NCBI RefSeq assembly: GCF_027887165.1
Contig: NC_077235.1
Coordinates: forward strand, 8,938,884 to 9,002,883
Source: Monodelphis domestica
Lineage: Eukaryota > Chordata > Mammalia > Didelphimorphia > Didelphidae
Direction: 5' to 3'
DNA: 64,000 nt
The notes under the pieces: model-generated
What the model saw: the letters and a program-made list of their open reading frames with translations, nothing else
Databases searched by the model: none
Told to the model about the DNA's origin: nothing
Translations under genes and position numbers: made by a program
Part shown: piece by piece, positions 22,017 to 32,644 of the stretch
Numbering within the stretch: the stretch's first letter is position 1
Layout: every line of letters begins with the position of its first letter

Positions 22017-22990
22017 CTTATTAAATCCCTTATAATTAGGTTTTCATGTTTACCTTCTTGTTTCTCTTGATTCTTGGAGGTCAAATTTTCTTTCCAGTTC
22101 TGGTCTTTTCCTCAAGAATATATGAAAGTCTCTTAACTCACTGAATATCCATGCAGGATTACATTCAGCTTTGCTGGATTCTTTCTTTTCTATTTACTAA
22201 TGGCCTATTTCTTGGCCATTTACTTTTTATTGGGGTTGACTCTGCTCCTGAGGCTGACATATAACCCTCAGGTTTTCACTGTTGTTGTTTTATGAGCTCT
22301 CACTGGGTGGTCTTTGACCTCTTGGTTCTTCCAGTGTGCCACGCTTCAAGGCCAAGTGTGGCCACTGCTCTGAGTGGTCTTAGGAGCTCGCTCCTTTCTA
22401 CCGCAGAGTCAAGACAAGGGCCTCTTGCCCCACTGCCACTACAAATGATGGTACTCCCCTGTGGTCACTCAGGTCACAGCAAGTGCCAGTAAGGCCAGAC
22501 CCCTTTGCCCCTGAACAGAAACCAAGGACTCCTACTAGCTCTTCTGGGAGGGACCACAATCAGCTCAGCGGAGGCTCACCCCTCTGTGGCAGCACTTACT
22601 ATATGTGTGCTGGTTTTCTGGCACAACCACAGCCTGGGATGCTTGGACTGAGTCTGCTCAGTGCACCTGCAGTGGGCATTCAGCTCTAGGAGGGACAATC
22701 TTTTCTTGATCAACACTGACCACACCACAAGTTGCCCCAAGGCTTTGTGGTTTGTTTATTTAGAAACTCAAGAGGCTGAATCTGCCCTGAGGCACTTCTG
22801 AAAGACCGGAAGAATTCAGGGAGGTCAGAGATTTCTTATCTCCACTCCTGCTGTCCTAGCCTAGGTGACTACTTTCCCTGGACTTTCAATTATTTCTGCC
22901 AAAGTTCACTTTGAGACATTATTTTAAATTATTAGTGGGGAATTTGGGAGAGCTAGATCATTTACTATAGTATTCCACCATTTTCCCACA
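22017..22990 (-). mobile_element. antisense L1: 5' UTR and ORF1 C-terminal part
   Basis: On the minus strand the element begins near 22990 ('gggaaaatggtgg'). It runs through a 5' UTR-like stretch to about 22190, then jumps to the ORF1 C-terminal coding region (complement 'ccagcaaagctgaatgtaat', P-A-K-L-N) at 22185-22050 and the inter-ORF region. Most of ORF1 is deleted. The element continues at 18830-18967 across the HAL1 insertion. Confidence 0.6.
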
Positions 22991-23114
22991 ATCCTCTCAA
23001 GCACATCTCCTTAAAAATCAATGTTCTTCTGCTGAAGACATATGGCATGATTACAGATCATGGAATAAAATAACCTCAAAAGAATTAAAAATACAAATAC
23101 TCTAAGGCCAAAGA

Positions 23115-23450
23115 ACTCTAATTCCATTCAATTCAACTAGCATGATTTATTAATCATGTGAAAATCACTCTGCTAAGAGCTGGGGACACAAAAACAAGAA
23201 TGAAACTGATCCTGTCCTCTGAGAGCTTATTTTTCCAACCCAAAGGAAATAATCAAATACTGTGTAATATTTTTCCAAGAATTCAGGAAGTGATATAAAA
23301 GATTTTATTGTATGAATCAGTCATCCAATAAACATTTATTAAGTACTTGACAAGTATATTATTCTATACTGGGCTCTGGAAATGTAAAGAGGCAAATGAC
23401 AGCCATTGCCCTCAAGGAGATGACTATCTGATATGTGAGAGGAAAGGAGA
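23115..23450 (+). repeat. two RTE/LINE-tail-related SINE copies
   Basis: The first copy lies at about 23130-23235 ('ctgctaagagctggggacac', 'tgtcctctgagagctta'). The second lies at about 23320-23440 ('ccaataaacatttattaagtact', 'ccctcaaggagatgac'). Confidence 0.55.
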
Positions 23451-23794
23451 AGGGGACTAATTAAGAAACTGATGTCATTCATCAATCTGTATTGATTTCC
23501 TATTTCTCTGAATTCCTCATCGTTTTCATATCTTATTTATTGTACAATAACATTTTATTATAGACTTCAGAGGTGGAGCCAAGATGACAGAATAGAGCAG
23601 AGAAGCTCAAGGTCACCATGAGAATCCCATCCAACCAATATTAAAATAATGCCACAAAACAAATATGGGAATGAAAGAACCGACAAGGAGATAGAAAGAA
23701 ATAACTTTCAAGAAAAGAAAGACTTAAAATGCAGGCAGAGAACATCTGGAGCCATGGGGTGAGAGGGGAGCACAGTCAGCAAGACTATAGTAAG

Positions 23795-23997
23795 GGGGGC
23801 AGCTGAATGGATCAGTATATTGAGTGCCAGGCCTAGAGATGAAAGGTCCTAGGTTCAAATCTGGCCTCAGCCACTTCCCAGCTGTGTGACCCCTGGGCAA
23901 GTGACTTAACCCCCATTGCCTAGCCCTTATGGCTCTTCTGTCTTGGAACCAATAAACTGTATTAATTGTAAGATAGAAGGTAAGGATTTTTTTTAAA
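23795..23997 (+). repeat. family A SINE inside the L1 5' UTR
   Basis: Full-length: 'ggggcagctgaatggatcag', B box 'ggttcaaatctgg', core 'gctgtgtgacc', tail 'aaggattttttttaaa'. It is flanked by AGACTATAGTAAG (23782-23794) and AGACTATAGCAAG (23998-24010). Confidence 0.9.
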
Positions 23998-24010
23998 AGA
24001 CTATAGCAAG

Positions 24011-24607
24011 ATTTATAACTGCGCTCTTTGTGGTGGCAAAAAATTGGAAAATGAGGAGCTGCCCTTCAATTGGGGAATGGCTGAACACATTGTGGTATCT
24101 GTTGGTGATAGAATACGATTGTGCTCAAAGAAATAATGAACTGGAGGGATTCCATGTGAACTGGAAGGACCTCCAGGAATTGATGCAGAGTGAGAGGAAC
24201 AGAACCAGGAGAACATTTTACAGAGATGGATATACTGTGGTACAATCAAATGTAATGGACTTCTCTAGTAGTAGTAATGCAATGATCCAGAACAACTTGG
24301 AGGGATTTATGAGAAAGAACACTATCCACATCCAAAGGAAGAACTGTGAGAACAGAAACACAGAAGAAAACAACTGTTTGATCATGGGTTGATGGGGATA
24401 TAATTGGGGATGTAGTCTCTAAATGATCACCCTAATGCAAACATCAACAATATGGAAATAAGTTTTGATCAAAGATACATGTAAAACCCAGTGGAATTGC
24501 CTGTTGGCTATGGGAGAGAGTCTGGGGAGGGGTGGGAAAGAACATGATTCTTGTAACCAAGGAAAAATATTCTAAATTGACTAATTAAATAAAATTTTCC
24601 CCAAAAA
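24011..24607 (+). mobile_element. 5'-truncated L1 (ORF2 end and 3' UTR)
   Basis: Opens inside the ORF2 C-terminus (VAKNWKMRSCPSIGEWLNTLWY at 24030 onward), continues to the 3' UTR ('acccagtggaattgcctgt') and ends in an A-rich tail. It is flanked by AGACTATAGCAAG at 23998-24010 and 24608-24620. The left duplication is shared with the SINE beside it. Confidence 0.9.
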
Positions 24608-24732
24608 AGACTATAGCAAGGAATGAAGAACAAGCCTCACATCCCTACCCCACATTTACTGTGCCAGTGACATGGGCATTGCACCCCCAGAAACTTGGGC
24701 AACAGTGAGATTCCTTTTCTCCCTTACATCCT

Positions 24733-25216
24733 TGTGACTCTTAGCCTAAAACATCCTATGACCCCCATAGGACCCTGAGATGATTGTCCTCCTTTGATCC
24801 TCCTTTAGATTTAAGATGGACAGAGAGATGCACCTTCTATCAGGCTTCATCCCAGATATCTGTCTGTTCCCTAAAACTAAGGAATCTTTATGAAGGTCAT
24901 TCCCTATGTCTCCAGGCAAACCCCAGTCAGATGACCACCCCACACCACCATATGCTTGAGTGACTACCACTCCAGAGTCATGTCCACATTATGACACAGC
25001 ATTTGTTGCAAGAATATAAAATCCCCAGAATTGATGGGTTCTGGGAGCAGCCTTCCATCTTGCTGTTCCTCTTTGCTATCCTCCTGGCCATTCTCAACAT
25101 TACTCTCTAAATTAATAAATTTCTCTTGTTGTTTTTAAGTTATGTTTTAGAGTCTTGCATTCTTTCAAAAGGTATCCTTCCCAAATCCCAGGGGTGCACC
25201 TCTTCACTCCCATAAC
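24733..25216 (+). mobile_element. LTR-like block within the L1 5' UTR
   Basis: Begins TGTGACTCTTAG and ends CCCATAACA. It holds a TATA-like 'gaatataaaatcccc' near 25013, 'ctctttgctatcctcctggcc' and an AATAAA signal at about 25112. No matching target duplication was found, so the boundaries are approximate. Confidence 0.4.
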
Positions 25217-25849
25217 ACCAAGTTCTGAAGTTGATCCCATTCCAACATTCAGACCCTGAGACCCTGCCTGGGCAAATAGAGGTCCAAGTCAATTCACAAC
25301 CCTTGAGATTTCAAACTTGTGGGGAAGTCCAGAATCCCATCCCCAGGCAGTATATACTGAAGTGTGGGCTCAGAGTGAAGCCAGTCTGGGCTTGTGGTGA
25401 GAACATAGGTCCCACTTTGGGGTAGTTCATTAACCCAAAAGAGGGGTCCAGATCTTTTTGCCAGGGCCTCAGGCCAAAGCTCTAGGACAGGGCAATCATC
25501 TTATGCCTGAATGGATCAAGTACACAGTGAGACTTGTTATCTAAGCCTAGGACTAGAATTTGAGCAGCCTGACCTGATCAATTCAGATTGAGATCAAAAG
25601 CTTATGCTCAAACCTGAGGCAAGTCTTTAAGCTATTAGCATATCAATGATTAGTTGAATTAGCAGTGGGAGGAGGCCCACAGAGCTTCCAGCCCTCAGGC
25701 CATCATACCATCTCCAAAGAACTAAAATTGGTAGAAATAGAGAAAATAAGCTAAGGGGAGCATCAAGGAAGGACTGAAGCTTAAGAAGGTACCATAACCT
25801 CCCAGAAAATAGAGCTTACCTATAAAAAGGTAGGGGAAATGAGTAAACA

Positions 25850-26740
25850 ATGAAAAAAAGCACCTAACTCTAAAGAATTTTTATGAAGACAGGGCAAGGT
25901 ACAGACACCAAAGGAGACAATGAAAGCAAAGCAAACACATGCAAGAAAAACATGAGTTGGACACAGATTCTAGAAGATCTCAAAAAAAGACTTCAAAAAC
26001 CAATTAAGAGATGCAGAGCAAAAGTGGGAAAGAGAAATAGAAGAAATGAAAAAGGAGACCCAAAAGCTGATAGAGGAAAACCAGGCCTTAAAAGTTAGAA
26101 ATGAATGATTTCATGAGAAATTAAGAAACAACAAAATCAAATCAAAAGAATTGGAGAAAAAACCCAGAAGAAAACATGAAGTTACTTATTGAAAAAACAA
26201 CTGATCTAAAAAATAGATCCAGGAGAGAAAATTTAAGAATTATTGGAGTACCTGAAAGCCATGATTAAAAAAAAAAGTGTGGACATCATAATACAAGAAA
26301 TTATTAAAGAAATTGCCCAGATAGCTTCACACAAGAAAATAAAATTGAAATTGAAAGAATTCACAGATCACTCCCAGAAAGAAATCCTCAAATGACAACT
26401 TCCAGGAATATAATAGGTAGCACCCAAGCCAAAAAGAAAATATTGCAAGCAGCTAGAAAGAAACAATTCAAACACCATGGAGCTCAATCAGGATCACGCA
26501 GGACCTAGCAGCTCCTACATTAAAGGATTGGGAGGCATGGAATATGATATTAAGGAAAGCAAAAAAATCTAGATTTGCAACCCAGAGTCACCTATCCAGC
26601 AAATTTGAGTATATTCTTTCAGGGGGGAGAAATGGACATTCAATAAGATAGAAGATTTCCAAGCTTTCCTGGGGAATAAACCAGTCTAAAACAAAAGAAT
26701 TTGAAGCCTAAACATGAGACCCAAGAGAAGCCTAAAAAGG
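25850..26740 (+). pseudogene. L1 ORF1 remnant
   Basis: Shows a lysine- and glutamate-rich coiled-coil-like stretch (25883-26098), then the domain start 'aatagatccaggagagaaaatttaag' (R-S-R-R-E-N-L-R), 'attgaaagaattcacagatca' (I-E-R-I-H-R) and 'cagagtcacctatccagcaaatttgag' (R-V-T-Y-P-A-N-L). It is out of frame in several places and has internal stops. It is clearly older than the HAL1 ORF1 at 19052. Confidence 0.75.
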
Positions 26741-27364
26741 TAAATAGGAAAGAGAAAATTTAAGTGACTCATTAAGGTCAAGTTGTATGTATCTCTACAT
26801 GGAAAGAGGATATCTGTAATTCTCAAAAATTATTCTTACTAGTAGGGCAGATAGAAGGAATATACTTAGAAGAAAGGTGGGGCAGTAAGCTGATTATGAT
26901 GATATGATGTATATGATGATATATAATGATGTCATGTGCATGTAAATGTGATTATATGAAATTATATGTATGTACATGGTATGATATGTAAAAAAAACAA
27001 GGGGTGAAAAAGAGGATTGCAATGAGAGAAAAGGGAAGGTGGAGACAGAATGGGATAAATTATATAATGTAAAGAGGCATGAAAAACCATTATGGAGAGG
27101 GGAAGATAAGGGTAGTGACGGGCAATGCTTTAACTTTTCTCTCATCATAACTGGTTCACAGAGGGAAAAAGAAATATACTCATTGGGGTATAGAATTATA
27201 TCTTACCCTACATAGAAGTAGAAAGGGAATAAGACTAGGGAAGGGGGAAGTAATTGGATGGAGGGGGAAGTGGTTGGGGGGTCATAAAAAAGCAAAATAT
27301 GGTGAGGAGGTATGGAATGAAAGGGAATGGAGCAGGATCAAAAGGGGAAAATAAGATGGAGGAC

Positions 27365-27495
27365 AATACAAAGTCAGTAATCATAATTTTGAATGGGAAT
27401 GGGGTGAACTCACCCATTAAACGAAAGCAGATAGCAGACCACTCTGGTTAAAAACCAGAATCCTACTATATGTTGTTTACAAGAAACAATAAAAT
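27365..27495 (+). pseudogene. L1 ORF2 start (endonuclease domain N-terminus)
   Basis: Translation gives I-I-L-N-G-N-G-V-N-S-P-I-K-R-K, then 'atcctactatatgttgtttacaagaaac' (Y-V-V-Y-K-K), matching the first 40 or so residues of an L1 ORF2 endonuclease domain. It then breaks off. Confidence 0.7.
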
Positions 27496-27499
27496 TTTA

Positions 27500-27840
27500 T
27501 TACAGACAGGTTTTTCAGCTACTCCTCAGTTGATGAACACTCACTTTATTTCCAGTTCTTTGCTATTCTGAAGAGTGCTACTAGGAATATTTTGGGATAG
27601 ATTGGACCTTTTTTCCCCAGTCTTACTTTCATGGGGGTATAAGCCCTAGCAATGGGAATGGGGAGTCAAAGACAGTTTAGCCACTTTCCCGAACAATTTC
27701 AAACTGAGATCCAGAATGGTTAAATGCTACCCCAGAGCCCTTTCAACACAGACCATTCCTATCTCTTGTCCTTGCCAATTTTCTGGGTGTGTGGTGAAAG
27801 CTCCAAAATAAAACCTCACTGATGTGGAATATGTTTCTAG
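27500..27840 (-). repeat. old antisense L1 3' region
   Basis: 'tttttcagctactcctcagttgatgaacac' and 'tccagttctttgctattctgaagagtgct' are the complement of the ORF2 C-terminal coding text ('ccattcttcaattgg...'-type). Heavily diverged. Confidence 0.5.
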
Positions 27841-28100
27841 GTATTTTTGATTGGGTTTCGATTTAACTTGAACATGAGCTGAATATTTCTGGTCTTTGAT
27901 TTTGGCTAAAATGTTGGAATCAAATTAGGTTGTTTATGATGACATTTTTATCATCTGAGACACACTGAAAAGCATTGAATTTTCCCTAGAAGTTCCCACA
28001 TTGTATTTTTGATGTCACTGTTATGGTTTAAAAGCCCAGAACACTACAAAAGGAAAGCTTTCCTCTTTTATTTATTTATTTTCCCATAAAAGATAGTCCC

Positions 28101-28241
28101 TGGGGGCAACTAGGTAGCAAAGTAGAGTGCCAGGCCAGTAGTCATTAAAGACTTAGGTTCAAATCTGGCTTCAGATACTTCCTAGCTGTGTGACCCTGGG
28201 CAAGTCACTTAACCCCCATTGCATAGTCCTTGCCACTCTTA
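28101..28241 (+). repeat. family A SINE, 3'-truncated
   Basis: Shows 'gggggcaactaggtagcaaag', B box 'ggttcaaatctgg' and core 'tagctgtgtgaccctgggc'. It ends early at 'gccactctta'. Confidence 0.8.
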
Positions 28242-28510
28242 TGAACCAATGGCTATAGTATGACCTTTACTGAGAAAACCTTTTCCTTTGAATAGAATAT
28301 TAGCTGTATTTCTCCCTTTGTTTAAATGGGGGGGGGGATAATAATAAAAAAATAGAGAGAATTCACTTTGTCTATAAGAGAGTTAGTCAACAGCAGAACC
28401 AAGAGCAGTGTCAAAGTTATCTGTGAGGAGATAATTATTTAGAAACAATTTCTTACTGTGCCTTGATCAAACAATTTCCTTTAGAATTGGTTTCCTTTAA
28501 AATTCCTTTG
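28242..28510 (+). repeat. direct repeat copy 1 of an unnamed sequence
   Basis: Aligns over about 260 bp with 30298-30555 at roughly 70-75 percent by eye. Shared blocks are 'ctgtatttctccct.tgtttaaatgg', 'tagtcaa.agcag' and 'tatttagaaacaatttctt'. The family is not recognised. Confidence 0.6.
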
Positions 28511-28639
28511 GAATAAGGTTTCAAAATAAATAAATAAAAGGTAGCACCTATTATACTAGGTCATGTCACTGATTTTCAGAGTAACCACCAAAGTACCTAT
28601 TAGGGTTTTCAAGTAGTATTTCTTAAGTATTTTACAACC

Positions 28640-28800
28640 ATTTCAGTTCAACAGATTCGACAAACATTTTTAAGCACCTGAAATAACAGGCACTGGGCTA
28701 GGCGATGGGATGGGGAGACAAAGTCAACAAGTAAATGAGTATTGATTAAGCATTTACTATATGCCAACCACCATGCTCAGTCCTGGAAATGACTGAGCTG
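28640..28800 (+). repeat. RTE/LINE-tail-related SINE fragments
   Basis: Shows 'acaaacatttttaagcacctg', 'caggcactgggctaggcgatgg', 'gattaagcatttactatatgcc'. Confidence 0.5.
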
Positions 28801-28837
28801 GAGTGAGCTTCAGGAAAAAGAATGGGGCAGCTCATTG

Positions 28838-29239
28838 CAGGTAGAGATGTGGATCTGGTACCCAAAAGATAAGTCAGAGTCTGAGAGCCATCTTCTTAAA
28901 GGTGCTAGTTGAAGTAGTCAGAGTGAACTGGATGGTCAATTAATAAACAATCATTTCTGAAGAACCCAAAGTACACACTGTGCTAGGCATTAGGACAGAG
29001 TGTAGAGAAGAAAAGAATTTGCCAGGCCTAGAAGGGACTTTCTTAGAGACATAGTCTAATCATCTGGCTTGACAGGTGAGAAAACCAAGGCCCAAAGAGA
29101 GGAAAAGGACCTGTCCAAAATTGTCCAGGTAGCAATTGCTATCTCAGGGGTTGGGGACAAACCATAAGTCTACCTATGGACTAATGATAAAACAAAGCAG
29201 CCAATGATTAGTCACCAGCAGCAATGTCAACTCTAAATG
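28838..29239 (+). repeat. left arm of large inverted repeat
   Basis: 402 bp whose reverse complement is 31199-31598 (400 bp). I compared every base: the only difference is a 2 bp insertion (GA) in the left arm at about 28998-29000. The arms contain old RTE-SINE-like and MIR3-like sequence. The outer and inner edges are abrupt. Confidence 0.97.
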
Positions 29240-29503
29240 GGCAGCTCGGTAGAACAGTGGATAAAATACTGGGCTTGGAGGCAGGAAAGTTCATCTTTTG
29301 GCATTCAAAGCTGGCCTCCAACACTTCTTAGCTGTATAACCCTAAGCAAGTAAACTTGTGTGTGCTTCATTTTTGTCATCTATAAAATGAGCCGGGGAAA
29401 GAAATGGCAAATCGCTCCAGTATGTATCTTTGCCAAGAAAACCCTAAATGGAGTCACAAAGAGTCAGATACTGACTAAACAACAACAACAACAACAAGAG
29501 ATA
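29240..29503 (+). repeat. CORE-SINE (MAR1-like) starting at the arm edge
   Basis: Runs from 'gcagctcggtagaacagtgg' through 'aaatgagccggggaaagaaatgg' to an (AAC)n tail. Its first base coincides with the inner end of the left inverted arm. Confidence 0.85.
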
Positions 29504-29639
29504 GCCTGAGTGCAGCCAGGAGAGGATGCAAAAACAAAATGAAACCAGCCCCTGCCCTCAGGGAGCTTATATTTTACTGAAATGTAATTAAATGACCCAT
29601 ATTGTCCCCCAAATTATATAATTATGTAATGAGACCTAG

Positions 29640-29790
29640 ATTGTTTTAGTCATGTCCAACTCTCAATAAAGTGACTTGCCCAGGGTCCCACAACTAATAA
29701 ATGTCTGAAGCTGGATTTGAATTCAGTAAGATGAGTCTTCCTGACTTCAGACTGGAAACTCTATCCACAGTACCATATAGCTACCTTCTG
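29640..29790 (-). repeat. CORE-SINE (MAR1-like), antisense, internally deleted
   Basis: Shows 'ttagtcatgtccaactctc', 'gtgacttgcccagggtcccac' and 'ctatccacagtaccatatagctacc'. Confidence 0.7.
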
Positions 29791-30297
29791 AGACATAGTT
29801 ACAATCCCCTAAATTTAACTTTTCATCAAAAATATAAGCAAACCATTCCAAAGGATTTCAATGACAGCTACTTAAGTTAACCATGTGAGTGAAAACTTAA
29901 ATTTAGGAGCTACTAATTTTCGTAAGCTTTGCTCCATGTGGAATAATTTGATTTTTTGAGGAGGGAAATCACTGCTCAATCTGTATTCTGCTTATTGCAT
30001 ACATTTAATTTTGCTTAGTCTAATACATCTTCCAAAGAGTCATTGATGGATTTTCAGGAAAAAGACTTACATATGAATTCTGTGACCTTGACTCTACTGG
30101 CCTAGTTTTTTCCTCTGTAAAATGAAGGAGTTGGTCTGGGAGATCTGGGAGCTCCTTTCTGATTCTAAATCTATGAGTCGGTTGTTTACAGTGCTTTACA
30201 GATCAAGATTTCTTGAAGCTTGGGTAGAGAGCAGTCCATTAAGAGACCTTGTTTCAATACTGAGCTGAACAGAGTGTGATTTCATGACCCAGTGATA

Positions 30298-30555
30298 GTG
30301 AACCAGTGGCTACATTATGAGCCTTACTGATTATAACTCTTCTTTGAACATAATATTAACTGTATTTCTCCCTATGTTTAAATGGAGGGGAAAAGAATCT
30401 AAACCCAGGGAGAAATAACTGTGTATATGATAAGAGAATTAGTCAATAGCAGATTGGAGAACATTGTCAAATTTTTCTCATAGGAGAAAGTTATTTAGAA
30501 ACAATTTCTTCCTGTGTCCTGCTCAAAATGTTTCCTTTAAAAAGGCCTTTAAGAA
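30298..30555 (+). repeat. direct repeat copy 2 of an unnamed sequence
   Basis: Partner of 28242-28510. It lies inside the spacer of the inverted repeat, whereas copy 1 lies outside the left arm. Confidence 0.6.
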
Positions 30556-30734
30556 ATCACTCTTAAAAACAAAAAGATGGAATTCAATTAAATCCAAGGA
30601 ACATTTACTAAGCAATTAATTCTTGGCAACCCTCTTTGCCAAGAGCAGGAGATACACAGACTCTTCCCTCAAAGAATTTACCATATATTGTATACTAAAT
30701 ATATATAATGTCAAAGCCAAGACCAGACAATGCT

Positions 30735-30850
30735 GGGTTTTTTGAGTTGGAAAGGGCTTTCGAGATCACCTAGCCCAGCATTTCCATTTTACAGAGGAGC
30801 AAAGTAAAGTCTAGAAGAGGTTTTCTAGCTTACCTAAAGTCACAGAGAGA
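30735..30850 (+). repeat. MIR3-like SINE
   Basis: Shows 'tgagttggaaagggctttcgagatcacctagcccagc' in pieces, then 'attttacagaggagcaaagtaaa'. Typical MIR3 core order. Confidence 0.55.
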
Positions 30851-31198
30851 AGAGGCTAAGAAGAGACTGGAACCTGGCCTCTTGACCATCAGTCCAGTTG
30901 GCCAGTCTTCTTACCTCAATGATGCTTACTTTCTCCTCTCTTCCATACCACCAATTTGAAAACATTTCCCCTTCTTTACCAAATTGGTCCCCTATCTTTA
31001 AACCTAAGGCATCCTGTGGCCCCTTGACTTCTTTCACTAGGCCATAATTCATCCTGTCACAGAATAATTCATCTCTGAGTCATTCAAGGAAGAATAATCT
31101 TTCAACAGTATGCAGATACCCATAACAGAAGCTCCTGGCCTAGGATTCAATGCAGATGAATAGCAAATGTAAGTAGCCCATTTATATAATCTTGTTTG

Positions 31199-31598
31199 CA
31201 TTTAGAGTTGACATTGCTGCTGGTGACTAATCATTGGCTGCTTTGTTTTATCATTAGTCCATAGGTAGACTTATGGTTTGTCCCCAACCCCTGAGATAGC
31301 AATTGCTACCTGGACAATTTTGGACAGGTCCTTTTCCTCTCTTTGGGCCTTGGTTTTCTCACCTGTCAAGCCAGATGATTAGACTATGTCTCTAAGAAAG
31401 TCCCTTCTAGGCCTGGCAAATTCTTTTCTTCTCTACACTGTCCTAATGCCTAGCACAGTGTGTACTTTGGGTTCTTCAGAAATGATTGTTTATTAATTGA
31501 CCATCCAGTTCACTCTGACTACTTCAACTAGCACCTTTAAGAAGATGGCTCTCAGACTCTGACTTATCTTTTGGGTACCAGATCCACATCTCTACCTG
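31199..31598 (-). repeat. right arm of large inverted repeat
   Basis: Reverse complement of 28838-29239 with one 2 bp indel and no substitutions in 400 aligned bases. The spacer between the arms is 1,959 bp (29240-31198). Confidence 0.97.
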
Positions 31599-31639
31599 TT
31601 CCTGGGATAGCTCCACTTGACTAGTTCCAACAAGACCTC

Positions 31640-32235
31640 CAACTTGACAAGAATGCTTCTTACCTTTTGCCCTCAACCCATTTTCCTATTTGAGAACCCA
31701 CCATCCATTTTGCTTCTAATATTCAGACCCACTGCTCTCCCTCAACTCTCATACCTTTGAAACTCCTCTCAAATTTGCCTTTTTCTTTCTCTTCCTTCTG
31801 CTATTACTCAAACATAGGCCACTGTTACCACCTGTCTCAACTACTGTAGGAGCCTCCTAATATGAATCTGTCTACATTCATTCAATTCCTCATCCTTCAA
31901 CCTATCCTCAGAAAATGGACAGATCTTGTAACTTCATTTTACTCCTCTTTATTATATTGCTAGTCAAGGTACATCTTGCTCATGAAACCTTGGGAAATCT
32001 TCAGGATATAGTTCTGACTCCTCAGCAAGGGCCTTATCTGTTTTAGTCCCCCCTGATCCTTCTGGCCTTACCTTATATCTCACTATTCCAAGCACTTCAC
32101 AATTCAGTAAAACTCGACTGCATTCTCTTGTCCAATCCCCAAAATGCCCTATGCTTCCATACTTTAGCTCTTTGGCTCTAGAGAGGCCTCATCTTTGTAC
32201 CCACTGAATTCCTACTTATTTTTGAAAACTCAGTT
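31640..32235 (+). repeat. L2 LINE fragment
   Basis: Typical L2 text: 'gccactgttaccacctgtctcaactactgtaggagcctcctaat' in pieces, 'cactattccaagcacttcac', 'gagaggcctcatctttgtacc'. Both ends are truncated. Confidence 0.6.
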
Positions 32236-32644
32236 CAAGCCTTCTAACTGAGGCATACCCATGATCCCCTTGATCAGTAGTAATCTTTGTCCAAGACTTC
32301 TGACAGCACTTTAGTTTGTAATGTCTGGGGGGCTTTATGGGGTGTTCCAGGTAGACTAGTACTCCAGGTATGAGAGCTTTCCTTTGGTGTCTACCTTTCA
32401 CCCACTTCTCACCATTTTCTCCAAGAAGCTACAGCATGCACAGCAGCCACACTTTGGTAAACTGTCTCAGCAGATGGACTAAACAAGGCCAAGGGTAACC
32501 ATCAGATCTCAAAACCAGTGGGGAATTAGGAAGATGTTTAACCTAAGCACGTGAAGACTTCACCCAGTAGAACAGGCAGATGAGAACAATTTGTTCCAAT
32601 GGCCATGAAGGCCACTGAAGCAGGTACTGTGGAGCAATTAGATC

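Larger units (their letters stand above)
23572..27495 (+). mobile_element. L1 element, 5' end to start of ORF2, with nested insertions
   Basis: Starts with 'ggtggagccaagatgac', the typical L1 5' end. It carries a 5' UTR (to about 25850), an ORF1 remnant (25850-26740), the inter-ORF region and the first part of ORF2 (about 27365-27495), where it stops abruptly against antisense LINE sequence. A SINE (23795-23997), another L1 3' end (24011-24607) and an LTR-like block (24733-25216) are inserted in the 5' UTR. Confidence 0.75.

Noticed and set aside
27500..27840. Twin-priming inversion of the adjacent L1
   Set aside because: In twin priming the inverted part is the 5' segment followed by a normal 3' end with a tail. 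Here the 5' segment is normal and the antisense part is the 3' region, so the geometry is wrong.
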